Positions 9,100-17,127 of a DNA stretch of 45,926 nt are shown here, piece after piece; position 1 is the first letter of the stretch, and the number at the start of each line of letters is the position of its first letter. The notes under the pieces are model-generated. The model made no database searches, was not told the DNA's origin, and worked only from the letters and a program-made list of their open reading frames with translations. The DNA is taken from positions 1 through 45,926 of the forward strand of contig CAZVBR010000001.1 in the NCBI GenBank assembly GCA_964625755.1. Direction: 5' to 3'. The DNA comes from CAZVBR01 sp964625755 (GTDB taxonomy: Bacteria; Patescibacteriota; Minisyncoccia; Phycocordibacterales; XYD1-FULL-46-19). The position numbers and the translations under genes were made by a program.

Positions 9100-9744
9100 T
9101 TAATTAATGCGACTTGTTTCGATCAGTTGCATTAAGTCTCTTTGAGTTTGCTGGTTTTCCGGTTCATAGACGGCCAAAAAAAGATGCATTTTTCTGTATT
9201 CTTGACCGGGAATAACAAAAACATCGTACTCATTTTGACGAGAACCTCTCTCTGAAGACAGCCAGGCCATTTTGCGGCCGTCGTATAGCGCCCATCTGGT
9301 TCGGTGATCTAAGTCTAGGATGTCTTGAGAATGATCATTCAGCCAGATCTCAGTCCGAAGTTGTCCCGGATTATCAATGGAGTGAATTAAGATGGTTTCA
9401 GGGGGAATGTTTGATAAGCTCTCAGGATATCTGCTTTTAGTGCTTGGAGAGAAATTGGGATTAAAGATAATGGAATTGATGGTATTTTGGTTTTCCGGTG
9501 AGATATCTTCGTAATGGTACCGGCTCATATCGGGGGTGGTGGAAAATGATATATCAGTTAATTTTTCATCCCATGAAGATGAAGACCTGTCGGAATCGAG
9601 TTCTTGGTATTCTTCAAGGCGGGGGATGGTTCTTATTATTTCTTCCGGTTCGGTGAGGCCGAATATGGTTAAGTAGAAAATACCCCCTGTTGCCACTAAG
9701 GCAATTACTACCGCTAGGCCAATATGTAATTCTTTCTCGGACAT
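9100..9744 (-). CDS. Uncharacterised membrane-anchored protein
   Basis: 214 residues. One N-terminal transmembrane segment (about 7-30, LAVVIALVATGGIFYLTIFGL) is followed by an acidic, serine-rich linker and a globular extracytoplasmic domain rich in aromatic residues (RWALYDGRKMAWLSSERGS, FVIPGQEYRKMHLFLAVYEPE). No lipobox, cysteine or catalytic motif is visible. I do not recognise the family. It stands alone between ddl (convergent) and a tRNA cluster. Coding quality looks normal and the ORF is full length with a good ATG, so it is probably a real surface protein. Confidence 0.7.
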   Translation of the reverse strand: MSEKELHIGLAVVIALVATGGIFYLTIFGLTEPEEIIRTIPRLEEYQELDSDRSSSSWDEKLTDISFSTTPDMSRYHYEDISPENQNTINSIIFNPNFSPSTKSRYPESLSNIPPETILIHSIDNPGQLRTEIWLNDHSQDILDLDHRTRWALYDGRKMAWLSSERGSRQNEYDVFVIPGQEYRKMHLFLAVYEPENQQTQRDLMQLIETSRIN

Positions 9745-9794
9745 AATTAGAAAATCATTAATTATTAAACGAATGACTGATTACAATTTTTAAA

Positions 9795-9869
9795 TGGTCG
9801 GGCTGCCGGGATTCGAACCCGGAGTCTCACGAACCCGAATCGTGTATGTTGCCGTTACACCACAGCCCG
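9795..9869 (-). tRNA. tRNA-Pro(CGG)
   Basis: The reverse strand folds as a cloverleaf. Acceptor CGGGCTG pairs with CAGCCCG, with C1-G72 and A73 typical of bacterial tRNA-Pro. D stem GTGT/ACAT. Anticodon stem CACGA/TCGTG with loop TTCGGGT, giving anticodon CGG. T arm CCGGG-TTCGAAT-CCCGG. The CCA end is encoded. It reads proline CCG codons. Confidence 0.95.
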
Positions 9870-9966
9870 AATATTATTTCCTGGTTGGAAATAAACTTTC
9901 TTTCTTAATTAAAGCATATTAAGATGTTATTTCCAAGATTTTGGTGTTTTAGGGGGATTGGTTTTT

Positions 9967-10043
9967 TGGTGGACCCGACCGGATTCGAACCGGTGGCCTC
10001 CTGCGTGCAAAGCAGGCGCTCTAGCCAACTGAGCTACGGGCCC
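9967..10043 (-). tRNA. tRNA-Ala(TGC)
   Basis: Acceptor GGGCCCG pairs with CGGGTCC and contains the G3-U70 wobble pair that AlaRS recognises. Anticodon stem CCTGC/GCAGG with loop TTTGCAC, giving anticodon TGC. T loop TTCGAAT, encoded CCA. It is the first of three alanine isoacceptors in the window, all on this strand. Confidence 0.96.
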
Positions 10044-10163
10044 TTTGGTTTCCTGATTCATGAATAATTTTTGAATCTGCATTTATTTATAACATAGTTT
10101 TTGTTTCTGATAAAGTGTTTTGGAATAAGCGTGTTCCTGTGTAATGTTAATTGAGTTGGTGAC

Positions 10164-10192
10164 TTAGGGGGTAAATGATTTTGTGATACAAT
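10164..10192 (+). promoter_or_regulatory. Promoter of MgtE-like gene
   Basis: TTAGGG (10164-10169), a 17-nt spacer, TACAAT (10187-10192) with upstream TG (extended -10 TGATACAAT). It ends 6 nt before the ATG, so transcription should begin at or next to the start codon. Confidence 0.5.
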
Positions 10193-10198
10193 TAAGTC

Positions 10199-11224
10199 AT
10201 GACAGGTATAAAGATCGATCAGCCTTCATCTGAAAGATATCCTCGGGAAACAGTGGGTCAGTCAATGATAAGAAAAGTACCAATAGTCTCGATGGATCTA
10301 ATGGTGGAGGAAGTTCAGAAAGAGTTGTTTAAAAAGGCTGCGGATTTTGAAAGTGTTAATTATATTTATATTACCGATCAAGAAGAAAAATTGATCGGAG
10401 TCGTGTCAATAAAAGAGCTGATCCGTCACGACAGAGATGTGCCGATCGGGGAAATGTTGTCCGGCCAAAAATTGATAAAAGTCTGGGCTCAGGCCGACCA
10501 GGAAGAGGCCGTTAAGTTGGCGGTCCGTCATAGCTTAAAGGCCATCCCGGTGGTTAATGGTTCCGGTTATTTTCAAGGAGTGGTGTCGTCTGATGATATT
10601 TTGCGTATTTTACATGAAGAGCATGTTGAGGATTGGCTCCATTCGGTGGGAATACGAAGATCTTCGCCAGGGACCCCTGATCCGATCGGAGATCATTCCG
10701 TGATAGAGTATTTTTTAAATCGTCTCCCGTGGCTTTCGGTCGGTTTGCTTGGCGGATTATTAGCGGCTATAATAATAGCCGGTTATGAGCAAGCGGTTTT
10801 GGCTCAGATGATGGTCTTGGCGGCGTTTTTGCCGGCTGTGGTGTATATGGCCGATGCGGTGGCCAATCAGACACAAGTGGTTTTTGTCAGATATTTGGCT
10901 ATGGATTGTAATTCGGGTAGGTTGGGCCAACTCTGGAAAAAGGACATTTTTGCCAGTGTTTTACTGGCGATCACGTTTGGGTTGATCATGACCCTGATCG
11001 GGTGGGTGTGGCAGACACCGGCGGTGGGAATTATTCTAGGGCTAACATTTTTGGTGGCAATTGTTGCGGCGGCTGGAATCGGCTTTTTTATGCCCTGGGC
11101 TTTTGATCGTCTGGGTTTTGATCCGGCGATCGCTGCCGGCCCTTTGTCGACGGCCGTGGTTGATGTTTTAAGTATTGCCATTTATCTGTCTATAGCCGGA
11201 TTGATTATTAGTTATTTAATTTAA
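10199..11224 (+). CDS. MgtE-type divalent-cation transporter lacking the N domain
   Basis: 341 residues. Two CBS domains (about 20-140; SMIRKVPIVSMD, VSIKELIRHD, KAIPVVNGSGYFQGVVSSDDILRIL) precede an MgtE-like channel domain with five membrane segments (about 180-341). The conserved last-helix region is recognisable (FDRLGFDPAIAAGPLSTAVVDVLSIAIYL), with the aspartate that lines the Mg2+ path in characterised MgtE. The superhelical N domain that gates canonical MgtE (about 450 residues) is absent, and the segment before helix 3, usually glycine-rich with GGNAG, reads YMADAVANQT. The substrate may be Mg2+, Co2+ or another cation. An NSS symporter follows after 11 nt in the same operon. Confidence 0.85.
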   Translation: MTGIKIDQPSSERYPRETVGQSMIRKVPIVSMDLMVEEVQKELFKKAADFESVNYIYITDQEEKLIGVVSIKELIRHDRDVPIGEMLSGQKLIKVWAQADQEEAVKLAVRHSLKAIPVVNGSGYFQGVVSSDDILRILHEEHVEDWLHSVGIRRSSPGTPDPIGDHSVIEYFLNRLPWLSVGLLGGLLAAIIIAGYEQAVLAQMMVLAAFLPAVVYMADAVANQTQVVFVRYLAMDCNSGRLGQLWKKDIFASVLLAITFGLIMTLIGWVWQTPAVGIILGLTFLVAIVAAAGIGFFMPWAFDRLGFDPAIAAGPLSTAVVDVLSIAIYLSIAGLIISYLI

Positions 11225-11235
11225 CGATATAAATA

Positions 11236-12525
11236 ATGGGTAGGAGAACACTTTGGACTTCCGAAAAAGGTTTTGTTTTGGCTACGGCTGCGGCCGCTGT
11301 CGGGTTGGGTAATATTTGGCGTTTCCCTTATATTGCGGGGGAAAACGGGGGCGGGGCTTTTGTTTTGGCCTATATAGTGTCGGTTATTTTTTTGGGGATC
11401 CCGTTGATGTTAATGGAGATAAGTGCTGGTCGTTCAGAAGTCGGTAGTCCGGTTCGAACTTTTCGGTCGGTTAACCGTCGAGCCGGGGTTTTTGGGTGGC
11501 TTGTCGTCGGTTTGACCGTGATCATTATGAGCTATTACCTGGCTATTACCGGTTGGACTTTGGGGTACGCTCTGGATAGTTATACCGGTTCGATCAGAAC
11601 ATTTGAAGAGTTTACCAATAATAACTGGTCCTTATTGTTTTTCTTACTGGTTTCCGGGGTTACGGCTTTTGTGGTGGCTAAGGGAGTGCGTGTTATTGAG
11701 TGGCTGGCAAAGATCTTGATGCCGGTGTTGATAGTGATAATTATCGGCTTGGCCGGGTACAGTTTAACTTTAGATGGCGCCGGCGAAGCTTTACGGTTTT
11801 TGTTTTACCCTGATTGGTCGGCTTTCGGCAGTTTGAGTTTATGGATGCTTGCGTTCGGTCAAGCCTTTTATTCTTTGGCGGTTGGTCAGGGGTATTTGAT
11901 AACTTACGGCAGTTTCTTGCCTAAAGAAGTTAATCTGCCTCGGGCTACCGGGTCAATAGCCGGTGTTGAAACTCTGGTAGCCTTGATCGCCGGAGTAATG
12001 TTCTTTCCGATAATTTTTACATTTGGCTTAGATCCGGCTGAAGGCACGGAACTGGCTTTCACTACGTTACCCCGGTTGTTTGTTGATATTCCTTTTGGTG
12101 GTGTTCTGGCGGTGTTGTTCTTCACCTTGTTCTTTGTGGCCGCTATTAGTTCTTGTATTGCCGGTATGGAGGTGGTCAAGACGGCTATTCGAGAAGAGTT
12201 TAACTTGACTCAGTATCAGGCCACCGGATTGGCCTTTCTGCCGGTTCTGCCCCTGGGATTCTTTTCGGCTTTAAGTTTTACGCCGATCGGTTTTGAATTT
12301 TTGGGAAGACCGTTTCTTGAGGTTTTGGATCTGTTTGCCGCCAACCAGATAGTTATTGCTTCCGGGATAATCGGGGGTGCTATAATTAGTTGGTCAATTT
12401 CCAAGAAACATCTGATCGAGGGCTTCGGGACTGATTGGAAGAAGTTGGCCGGAATTGTGGTTAATATCGTTCGGATCATACCGATCGTGGCCGCTTTGAT
12501 CTTGATCTTAAGTTGGTTAGTGTAG
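11236..12525 (+). CDS. Sodium-dependent transporter, NSS/SNF family
   Basis: Na+-coupled symporter of the LeuT-fold neurotransmitter:sodium symporter family, probably for an amino acid. The N-terminal family signature AVGLGNIWRFPYIAGENGGGAF is at residues about 18-40, followed by alternating hydrophobic segments giving about eleven helices in 429 residues, shorter than LeuT (about 510). Helix 6 and 8 regions (AFGQAFYSLAVGQG, AAISSCIAGMEVV) are recognisable. It lies 11 nt behind the MgtE-like gene, suggesting co-transcription. Importing amino acids would suit an organism with few biosynthetic genes, which is inference. Confidence 0.92.
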   Translation: MGRRTLWTSEKGFVLATAAAAVGLGNIWRFPYIAGENGGGAFVLAYIVSVIFLGIPLMLMEISAGRSEVGSPVRTFRSVNRRAGVFGWLVVGLTVIIMSYYLAITGWTLGYALDSYTGSIRTFEEFTNNNWSLLFFLLVSGVTAFVVAKGVRVIEWLAKILMPVLIVIIIGLAGYSLTLDGAGEALRFLFYPDWSAFGSLSLWMLAFGQAFYSLAVGQGYLITYGSFLPKEVNLPRATGSIAGVETLVALIAGVMFFPIIFTFGLDPAEGTELAFTTLPRLFVDIPFGGVLAVLFFTLFFVAAISSCIAGMEVVKTAIREEFNLTQYQATGLAFLPVLPLGFFSALSFTPIGFEFLGRPFLEVLDLFAANQIVIASGIIGGAIISWSISKKHLIEGFGTDWKKLAGIVVNIVRIIPIVAALILILSWLV

Positions 12526-12609
12526 TGACTCCTTGTCTGTAATTAGCGTATTCTCTGAGGTATTTTATGCGGCTCTACTTGAGTTTGCGCTTACTTTGAG
12601 GAGTTGTTT

Positions 12610-12632
12610 TAAGTCAGACGAGATCTGGCTTA
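12610..12632. other. Inverted repeat 3' of tRNA-Ala(CGC)
   Basis: TAAGTCAGA / TCTGGCTTA form a 9-bp stem (one G-U) with loop CGAGA. It lies 20 nt beyond the 3' end of the tRNA gene on the reverse strand. No T-run follows on either strand, so it may be a processing or end structure more than an intrinsic terminator. Confidence 0.3.
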
Positions 12633-12651
12633 AGAACTTTGAAAATCCGAT

Positions 12652-12727
12652 TGGTGGACTCGAGGGGAGTTGAACCCCTGACCTCCGCAATGCGAATGCG
12701 GCGCTCTACCAACTGAGCTACGAGCCC
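12652..12727 (-). tRNA. tRNA-Ala(CGC)
   Basis: Acceptor GGGCTCG pairs with CGAGTCC and keeps the G3-U70 alanine identity pair. Anticodon stem CCGCA/TGCGG, loop TTCGCAT, anticodon CGC. T arm AGGGG-TTCAACT-CCCCT. The CCA end is encoded. Confidence 0.96.
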
Positions 12728-12818
12728 AAAATATTTCATTTTGTTTATGTACCGGTCTTTTGATCGGGGAACAGCTTTAGACACTTTAAACCATAACATA
12801 AAAAATCATTCTTTGTAA

Positions 12819-13868
12819 TTATATATGAATTGCCTTTTTGTCGATTAGGGGTTGGGTCGAAGTCGGGTCATCAATGAGTGTTTCGTCGGGTTTAAGGTCA
12901 CGAGATATATACGGCACGGTTATCATGGTTAAAACAAAAATTATATATATCGTAAGCAACACCCAGGCTTCTTTGTTGGTGATCTGGTGTTTGGTGCGCA
13001 TAAAAAGCAAAAAGGCCAGAGATCCCAAGATCAAGAAGAATCGACCGATGGCAAAAGGGGAGATATCGTCTATGATTATCGGGTTGATCAGGGCGACTAT
13101 TCCTAAAACCAGAGTGGATGAGATCGTGATACTTCCCATTAATCCGCCGAGGATCATCCAGGAATGGCCTTTTTGAGCCAGTTTGACTGAGAAGTAAGTT
13201 TCGGGAAATCCGGTTCCGGCTGCCACTATCAACACACCGATACTGGCGATAGCTATTCCCAGATGATCGGCAAAATTGAGGGCTGATTTAATAATACCTT
13301 CAGCACTTAAAATTATCAGAGAAAAACCCAGAGCGGCAATGCCTATATCTTTCAGGAAACCTTTGATACTGCGTTTGGGGAGTTCGTAGTCTTCTCCTTC
13401 AAATAATTTTGTGAACCGATCTTCTCTTTTAAAAAGCCAGGACAAGAACAGCAAAAAACATAATATCAAAACCAGACCGTCTATTCGGGAGAGTTCTCCG
13501 TTTAGTATCAGAAGAAGCGGGAGCATGGCAGCCAGAGTGGCGTAGGTGGCGCTGGTTTTAACTGTCCGGCTGGCAATACCCAGGTTGCCTTTGAGGGCCA
13601 ATACACTGAGACCGACGGTTAAGGTCATCAAAATTATATTCTGTCCGACAATATTTCCGAACGATAATTCTGGAACACCCCGAAATGCCGATAGGACGCC
13701 TATAAAGAACTCCGGGGCAACGGCTGCCAGAGAAATGGTAAAGAAAGCTACCACGAATTCTCGCCAGTAAGAAAAATAAGCAATACGAGTCAGAGCGTCT
13801 ACGGTCCATTTTCCCGAGATTGCCAAAGTTAAAGACGAAGCGAGAAACAAAAAAATATATCCTAGCAT
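12819..13868 (-). CDS. CaCA-family sodium/calcium exchanger-like membrane protein
   Basis: 349 residues with about ten membrane segments. The two inverted alpha-repeats of the Ca2+:cation antiporter family are recognisable. Repeat 1 has AAVAPEFFIGVLSAFRG then GNIVGQNIILMTLTVG; repeat 2 has GTGFPETYFSVKLAQKG then GGLMGSITISSTLVLG. Each keeps the proline-glutamate pair that binds the ion, though repeat 1 has AP-E in place of the usual TSLPE and the GSNxxN motifs are altered, so ion preference may have shifted. A charged cytoplasmic loop separates the halves (about 145-175). It forms a monocistronic unit or follows the DsbA-like gene, 90 nt upstream on the same strand. YrbG-like is the best comparison. 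Confidence 0.85.
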   Translation of the reverse strand: MLGYIFLFLASSLTLAISGKWTVDALTRIAYFSYWREFVVAFFTISLAAVAPEFFIGVLSAFRGVPELSFGNIVGQNIILMTLTVGLSVLALKGNLGIASRTVKTSATYATLAAMLPLLLILNGELSRIDGLVLILCFLLFLSWLFKREDRFTKLFEGEDYELPKRSIKGFLKDIGIAALGFSLIILSAEGIIKSALNFADHLGIAIASIGVLIVAAGTGFPETYFSVKLAQKGHSWMILGGLMGSITISSTLVLGIVALINPIIIDDISPFAIGRFFLILGSLAFLLFMRTKHQITNKEAWVLLTIYIIFVLTMITVPYISRDLKPDETLIDDPTSTQPLIDKKAIHI

Positions 13869-13958
13869 AACGTATACAGATAATGGTTCGATTGTCTAAA
13901 ACGAATCTTCCAGTTTGGTTTTAATAAGGAGCTTTTAATTATGAAATCAATGTCAAAT

Positions 13959-14666
13959 TTAAATATGATCAGCTTTTTCTAATTCAGATTCAATATATTG
14001 CTCAAATACTTCCCAGGGTTGAGCTCCGGATATTTGTTCATTATTGATAAAGAAGTGTGGGACTCCGGTTACGTTTTGAGATGTCGCTTCTTGGGAGGAT
14101 CGAGTCACTTTATCGGCAAATTTATTTGATTGAAAACATTCCGTTAGTTTTTCCGAGTCTAAATTAAGTTCCTCGGCGTAATCTTGATGAATGGCCGGGT
14201 CTGACCATTTACCTCGGTCTTGGTTTGAATTTTCAAATAGAAGGTCGTGGTATTGCCAGTAAGCATCTTGTTCGCCGGCACAGTGGGCGGCCTCAGCGGC
14301 TTTATTGCCTCCGACCGTCGGGTGGTCCTTGTAAACAAAATAAACCAGACCTTGATCGATGTACTCTTCTTTTATTCGGGGCAAGGTGGTTTCTTGGAAT
14401 TGGGTACAGAACGGGCAGGCATAATCAGAGTACTCCACTAAGGTCACCGGAGCATCCGGGTCCCCGAGGGTGGGCCAGCCTTCTATTTCGATATTCAGAT
14501 CTTGAGAATCAAGTTGCTCCGGTTCGATATCAGTTAAAGCCAATTGTTGGTCTTGGGAGCCTTGGTTTAACAAAACAGCCCCGGCCACCAAGGCCCCGGC
14601 TAATATTATCGCCAAGGCGATCGCGTAAGAGCCTTTGTTCGAGTCTTGATATTTTTTCATTTCCAT
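13959..14666 (-). CDS. DsbA-like membrane-anchored thiol oxidoreductase
   Basis: 235 residues. An N-terminal membrane anchor (about 14-33) puts the catalytic domain outside the cytoplasm. The thioredoxin-fold domain carries C84-P-F-C87 in EYSDYACPFCTQF, an inserted helical domain, and the cis-proline motif TGVPHFFIN near the C-terminus. This arrangement matches the DsbA/BdbD-like thioredoxin_4 family, which introduces or shuffles disulfides in exported proteins. No DsbB/VKOR partner is in the window. The gene has a possible TATGAT -10 (14709-14714 on the reverse strand). Confidence 0.92.
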   Translation of the reverse strand: MEMKKYQDSNKGSYAIALAIILAGALVAGAVLLNQGSQDQQLALTDIEPEQLDSQDLNIEIEGWPTLGDPDAPVTLVEYSDYACPFCTQFQETTLPRIKEEYIDQGLVYFVYKDHPTVGGNKAAEAAHCAGEQDAYWQYHDLLFENSNQDRGKWSDPAIHQDYAEELNLDSEKLTECFQSNKFADKVTRSSQEATSQNVTGVPHFFINNEQISGAQPWEVFEQYIESELEKADHI

Positions 14667-14810
14667 ACGATAAATAAAGATTTTATTTAATACTTATGAC
14701 TTAAAGATATCATATCCGATGAAGAAAAAAAAGCTCCTTTAAAGTTCATATTTATATTAACTTTGTCCGAGTGGTCGATCAGTTCGTTCGATCTTTTAGG
14801 GGTGGTTTTT

Positions 14811-14819
14811 TGATATGAT
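14811..14819 (+). promoter_or_regulatory. Extended -10 upstream of MazG-like gene (TGATATGAT)
   Basis: TG-A-TATGAT matches the extended -10 form seen before several genes in this window. The expected start near 14826 gives a leader of about 68 nt before the MazG-like ATG. No clear -35 is visible. Confidence 0.4.
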
Positions 14820-14894
14820 CAGAGTTGTTTGCTAAGATGCTCAAATCGGGTTTTTGTTTTGGATTTTTGGGGTAGCTATTATTTAAATTGATTT

Positions 14895-15227
14895 ATGGAT
14901 ACAAGAGAGCTGTTGGAATTCGTTTCGATGGAAAATAAAAGGTTGAGGGAGCTATATTATAATTACTCAGACCAAGAAAAAATAATTTTAGCTCATACGG
15001 TAAAATTGTCCGAAGAGCTGGGTGAGTTATGTGACGAGGTGTTGTGTTTTAATAAAAATCAAAGAAAAGCCAAGATCAAAGACGGTGACAGGTTTGAAAA
15101 TCTGGCTGAAGAATTTGCCGATGTTTTGATCGCCACTTTAATTTTGGCCGATGAAATGAATGTTGAAGTTGAAGAGGGTTTAAGAAAGAAAATCGCAAAG
15201 ATCAATAAACGTTACGAGAATGAGTAA
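14895..15227 (+). CDS. MazG-like nucleotide pyrophosphohydrolase family protein
   Basis: 110 residues, all-alpha. It carries the MazG/dUTPase-like metal-binding pattern EExxE...ExxD: SEELGELCDE (about 40-49) and AEEFADVLIATLILAD (about 74-89), with a C-terminal helix typical of the fold. Such proteins hydrolyse nucleoside triphosphates to monophosphate and pyrophosphate, often to remove damaged or non-canonical nucleotides; the exact substrate cannot be told. It stands alone on the plus strand, facing the Nudix-qng1 operon. Confidence 0.82.
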   Translation: MDTRELLEFVSMENKRLRELYYNYSDQEKIILAHTVKLSEELGELCDEVLCFNKNQRKAKIKDGDRFENLAEEFADVLIATLILADEMNVEVEEGLRKKIAKINKRYENE

Positions 15228-15374
15228 CACATAAAGCGCCTTTAGTGTAAGGAATTATTTTAGGGGATGTTTCGAGAAAAGCCAGAAGTGTATTCTAAGT
15301 GAGGTCGTGACTCGGCAGTTTGCCTTGCTTGTTGTAATTTTTCAGGCCAATTCAGTAGATGGGCTGTCAAATTT

Positions 15375-16340
15375 TTAATACCATATTGTCTTTGTTCTGT
15401 GATAAGGTTTATCATTCGGAGATTTAACTTGACCCTTAAACCAGAATATTCCGTCAACTTTCGCGGCGTTGGCTTGCGGAAATCTTTCTTTTATAATTTC
15501 AGTAGCAAGTTCTATTGCCCAAATAGTGTTTGCCCGGATCTCTATTTCTTCATCACTGCCGGCCGGGATCTCTATTTGGTTATCGATTTTATTGGCAAGC
15601 TCATCTGTGTATTCCAGGATCCCAAATTTTCGAAGTAATTGAGGGACTTTGTAATCGGCAAAGGCGGTTATTTTGCTGTGGCCACTAAGCGGAACAGAGA
15701 TCAACTTAAATTTTGAGAGATCGAATAAATGAGCCGGCACGAGTTGCGCGCGTTTGTAAAATTTCACTTCCTGGCCTTGATAATCGGCAACATCGTTGAA
15801 AATCTCAGGAAGATCTTTTGCTAAGAGTTCGACTATATTTTCCGCCTTGCCGCTTGCTTCTTCAATGATATTTTTAAAGATGCCGTCATATTTTTCTAGC
15901 AGATCTTTTCCCAGTTGGCGCAGTAAGTTCAGCCGTTCTCGGAAAAGTGGAATTTCCGTATTGCCTTTTAGGATTTTTGTTAGATCTTTTTCCGGCAGAT
16001 TCGCTAAGTATTGTGGATCAAGCAAGTTAAAGCCGTTTTCAATCGCATTTTTAACGGCACGCAACATCCCTGAGCTTCCGTCATAAAGATCTCCATTTAT
16101 TGTAATGGTCCATTTTGGTTTGCCCCAATAGCAGAAATTTATAGAGTTGTAAACAAAAACTAAAGCTATTTGCTCTTCTTCTGTTGCGGTTTTCGGTAAT
16201 ACTGTTTCCGGGCTAAATTCTGAATTATCGAGTTCTTTACCGGTGAGACCTTTTGAGAAGTCCGAGATCGCTCGATCGTTTATCCGGACGAATTTCGATC
16301 TTTCCATGACCGGTTTTACTGAATTTAAAACAGAGATCAT
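15375..16340 (-). CDS. Queuosine salvage protein, Qng1/DUF2419 family
   Basis: 321 residues matching, from memory, the eukaryotic queuosine 5'-phosphate N-glycosylase (QNG1, C9orf64) over its whole length. Corresponding segments include ALVFVYNSINFCYWG (NFCYW at 68-72), SGMLRAVKNAIENG, DLTKILKGNTEIPLFRERLNLLRQLGK, FYKRAQ at 194-199, ITAFADYKVPQLLRKFG (FADYKVPQ 227-234), EIEIRANTIWAIEL (267-274) and the C-terminal PYHRTKTIWY. The family releases queuine base from queuosine nucleotides so it can be reinserted into tRNA by TGT. It follows the Nudix gene by 3 nt, so the two are translationally coupled. Sporadic in bacteria, so horizontal acquisition is plausible. Identification is strong; activity is inferred. 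Confidence 0.88.
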   Translation of the reverse strand: MISVLNSVKPVMERSKFVRINDRAISDFSKGLTGKELDNSEFSPETVLPKTATEEEQIALVFVYNSINFCYWGKPKWTITINGDLYDGSSGMLRAVKNAIENGFNLLDPQYLANLPEKDLTKILKGNTEIPLFRERLNLLRQLGKDLLEKYDGIFKNIIEEASGKAENIVELLAKDLPEIFNDVADYQGQEVKFYKRAQLVPAHLFDLSKFKLISVPLSGHSKITAFADYKVPQLLRKFGILEYTDELANKIDNQIEIPAGSDEEIEIRANTIWAIELATEIIKERFPQANAAKVDGIFWFKGQVKSPNDKPYHRTKTIWY

Positions 16341-16343
16341 AAA

Positions 16344-16811
16344 TTAAATGATTTTCAATTCTTTTAACCATTCAAGCCAAACTGGTTCTAATCCGGGATC
16401 TTTTATCCAGTCGTCTTCCGGGGTGTCGCCGGTTAGATATTTTTGGGTCTTTTGGGCGAGGATCCTTAGCTGACCGTTGTCGAACCAATCGGCTTGTTTT
16501 GTTTCTTCAGTGCTTCTTTTTATTTTACCAACAGCGTTAATTTTGTAGATTTTCCAATAATGCCAGTTTCCACCTACTCGCCGGCAAGGATTATCTTTCC
16601 GGCCTTCGGTTAGAAGTTCTATGTTTTCCGTTGTCAGGCCAACTTCCTCTTGTAACTCTCGTTCGGTCGCCGCCTCAAAAGAGTAGTCTCTGTCTACGTG
16701 TCCAGCCGGAGGCGCAAAACCAAACGGCGGCCTCTTTCTCTCGATCAGTAAAAGTTTATTGTCCCGCCATACGATCATTCCAACACTCTTATTGTCGCAT
16801 AGCTTTGACAT
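16344..16811 (-). CDS. Nudix hydrolase
   Basis: 155 residues. The Nudix box reads GHVDRDYSFEAATERELQEEVGL, containing the catalytic RELQEE core, but the first glutamate of the consensus (G-x5-E) is tyrosine. Such enzymes cleave nucleoside diphosphates linked to another group. A tryptophan-rich C-terminus (DDWIKDPGLEPVWLEWLKEL) is unusual. The gene is first in an operon with the queuosine-salvage gene, 3 nt apart, so it may trim a queuosine- or queuine-related nucleotide; that link is inference from position only. Otherwise a general nucleotide-cleaning role is possible. Confidence 0.9.
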   Translation of the reverse strand: MSKLCDNKSVGMIVWRDNKLLLIERKRPPFGFAPPAGHVDRDYSFEAATERELQEEVGLTTENIELLTEGRKDNPCRRVGGNWHYWKIYKINAVGKIKRSTEETKQADWFDNGQLRILAQKTQKYLTGDTPEDDWIKDPGLEPVWLEWLKELKII

Positions 16812-16930
16812 GATTTTAATTCAACTTCCTGATCGATTCTTTTAGTGGGAAAATTATTTCTTTAATATAGAGTCGAGCTTCGTCACCGTGGAAAATGAAA
16901 ACGGATTTCCTCGAAGGAATTAATCACTTT

Positions 16931-17006
16931 TGGTGGACCTGAGGAGACTTGAACTCCTGACCCCTCGCATGCCATGCGAGTGCTCTACCAGCTGAGCTAC
17001 AGGCCC
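16931..17006 (-). tRNA. tRNA-Ala(GGC)
   Basis: Acceptor GGGCCTG pairs with CAGGTCC with G3-U70. Anticodon stem CTCGC/GCGAG, loop ATGGCAT, anticodon GGC. T arm AGGAG-TTCAAGT-CTCCT, encoded CCA. With the TGC and CGC genes it completes the alanine set for all four codons. Confidence 0.95.
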
Positions 17007-17127
17007 GTATCTGATCTTTTATGTTTTGATCAAAATCCTTGCGGGAAAAAGTCAAAAATTTATCTTTTCCCAGATTGTAAATTTAACATATATTTGCTAT
17101 CTTGAAAAGTGCTTATTAATAATTTAG

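Noticed and set aside
10055..10077. GATTCA/TGAATC hairpin next to tRNA-Ala(TGC)
   Set aside because: A 6-bp A/T-rich stem is expected by chance in this intergenic DNA, and it lies on the 5' side of the tRNA gene.
14225..14677. 150-codon plus-strand ORF opposite the DsbA-like gene
   Set aside because: Its composition is the frame-shadow of the DsbA-like coding strand, and the DsbA frame has clear domain motifs.
13928..14739. Inverted 11-bp pair AAGGAGCTTTT / AAAAGCTCCTT flanking the DsbA-like gene
   Set aside because: Short, about 800 bp apart, no target-site duplication or transposase; it looks like coincidence in A/T-rich flanks.
15226..15248. Terminator after the MazG-like gene (AAAG-CGC-CTTT hairpin)
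   Set aside because: The stem is only 5 bp plus a bulged extension and lacks a following T-run.
15260..15457. 65-codon reverse-strand ORF overlapping the 3' end of the queuosine-salvage gene
   Set aside because: It starts inside that gene in another frame, has no promoter or ribosome-binding signal and no recognisable motif; most likely a chance ORF.
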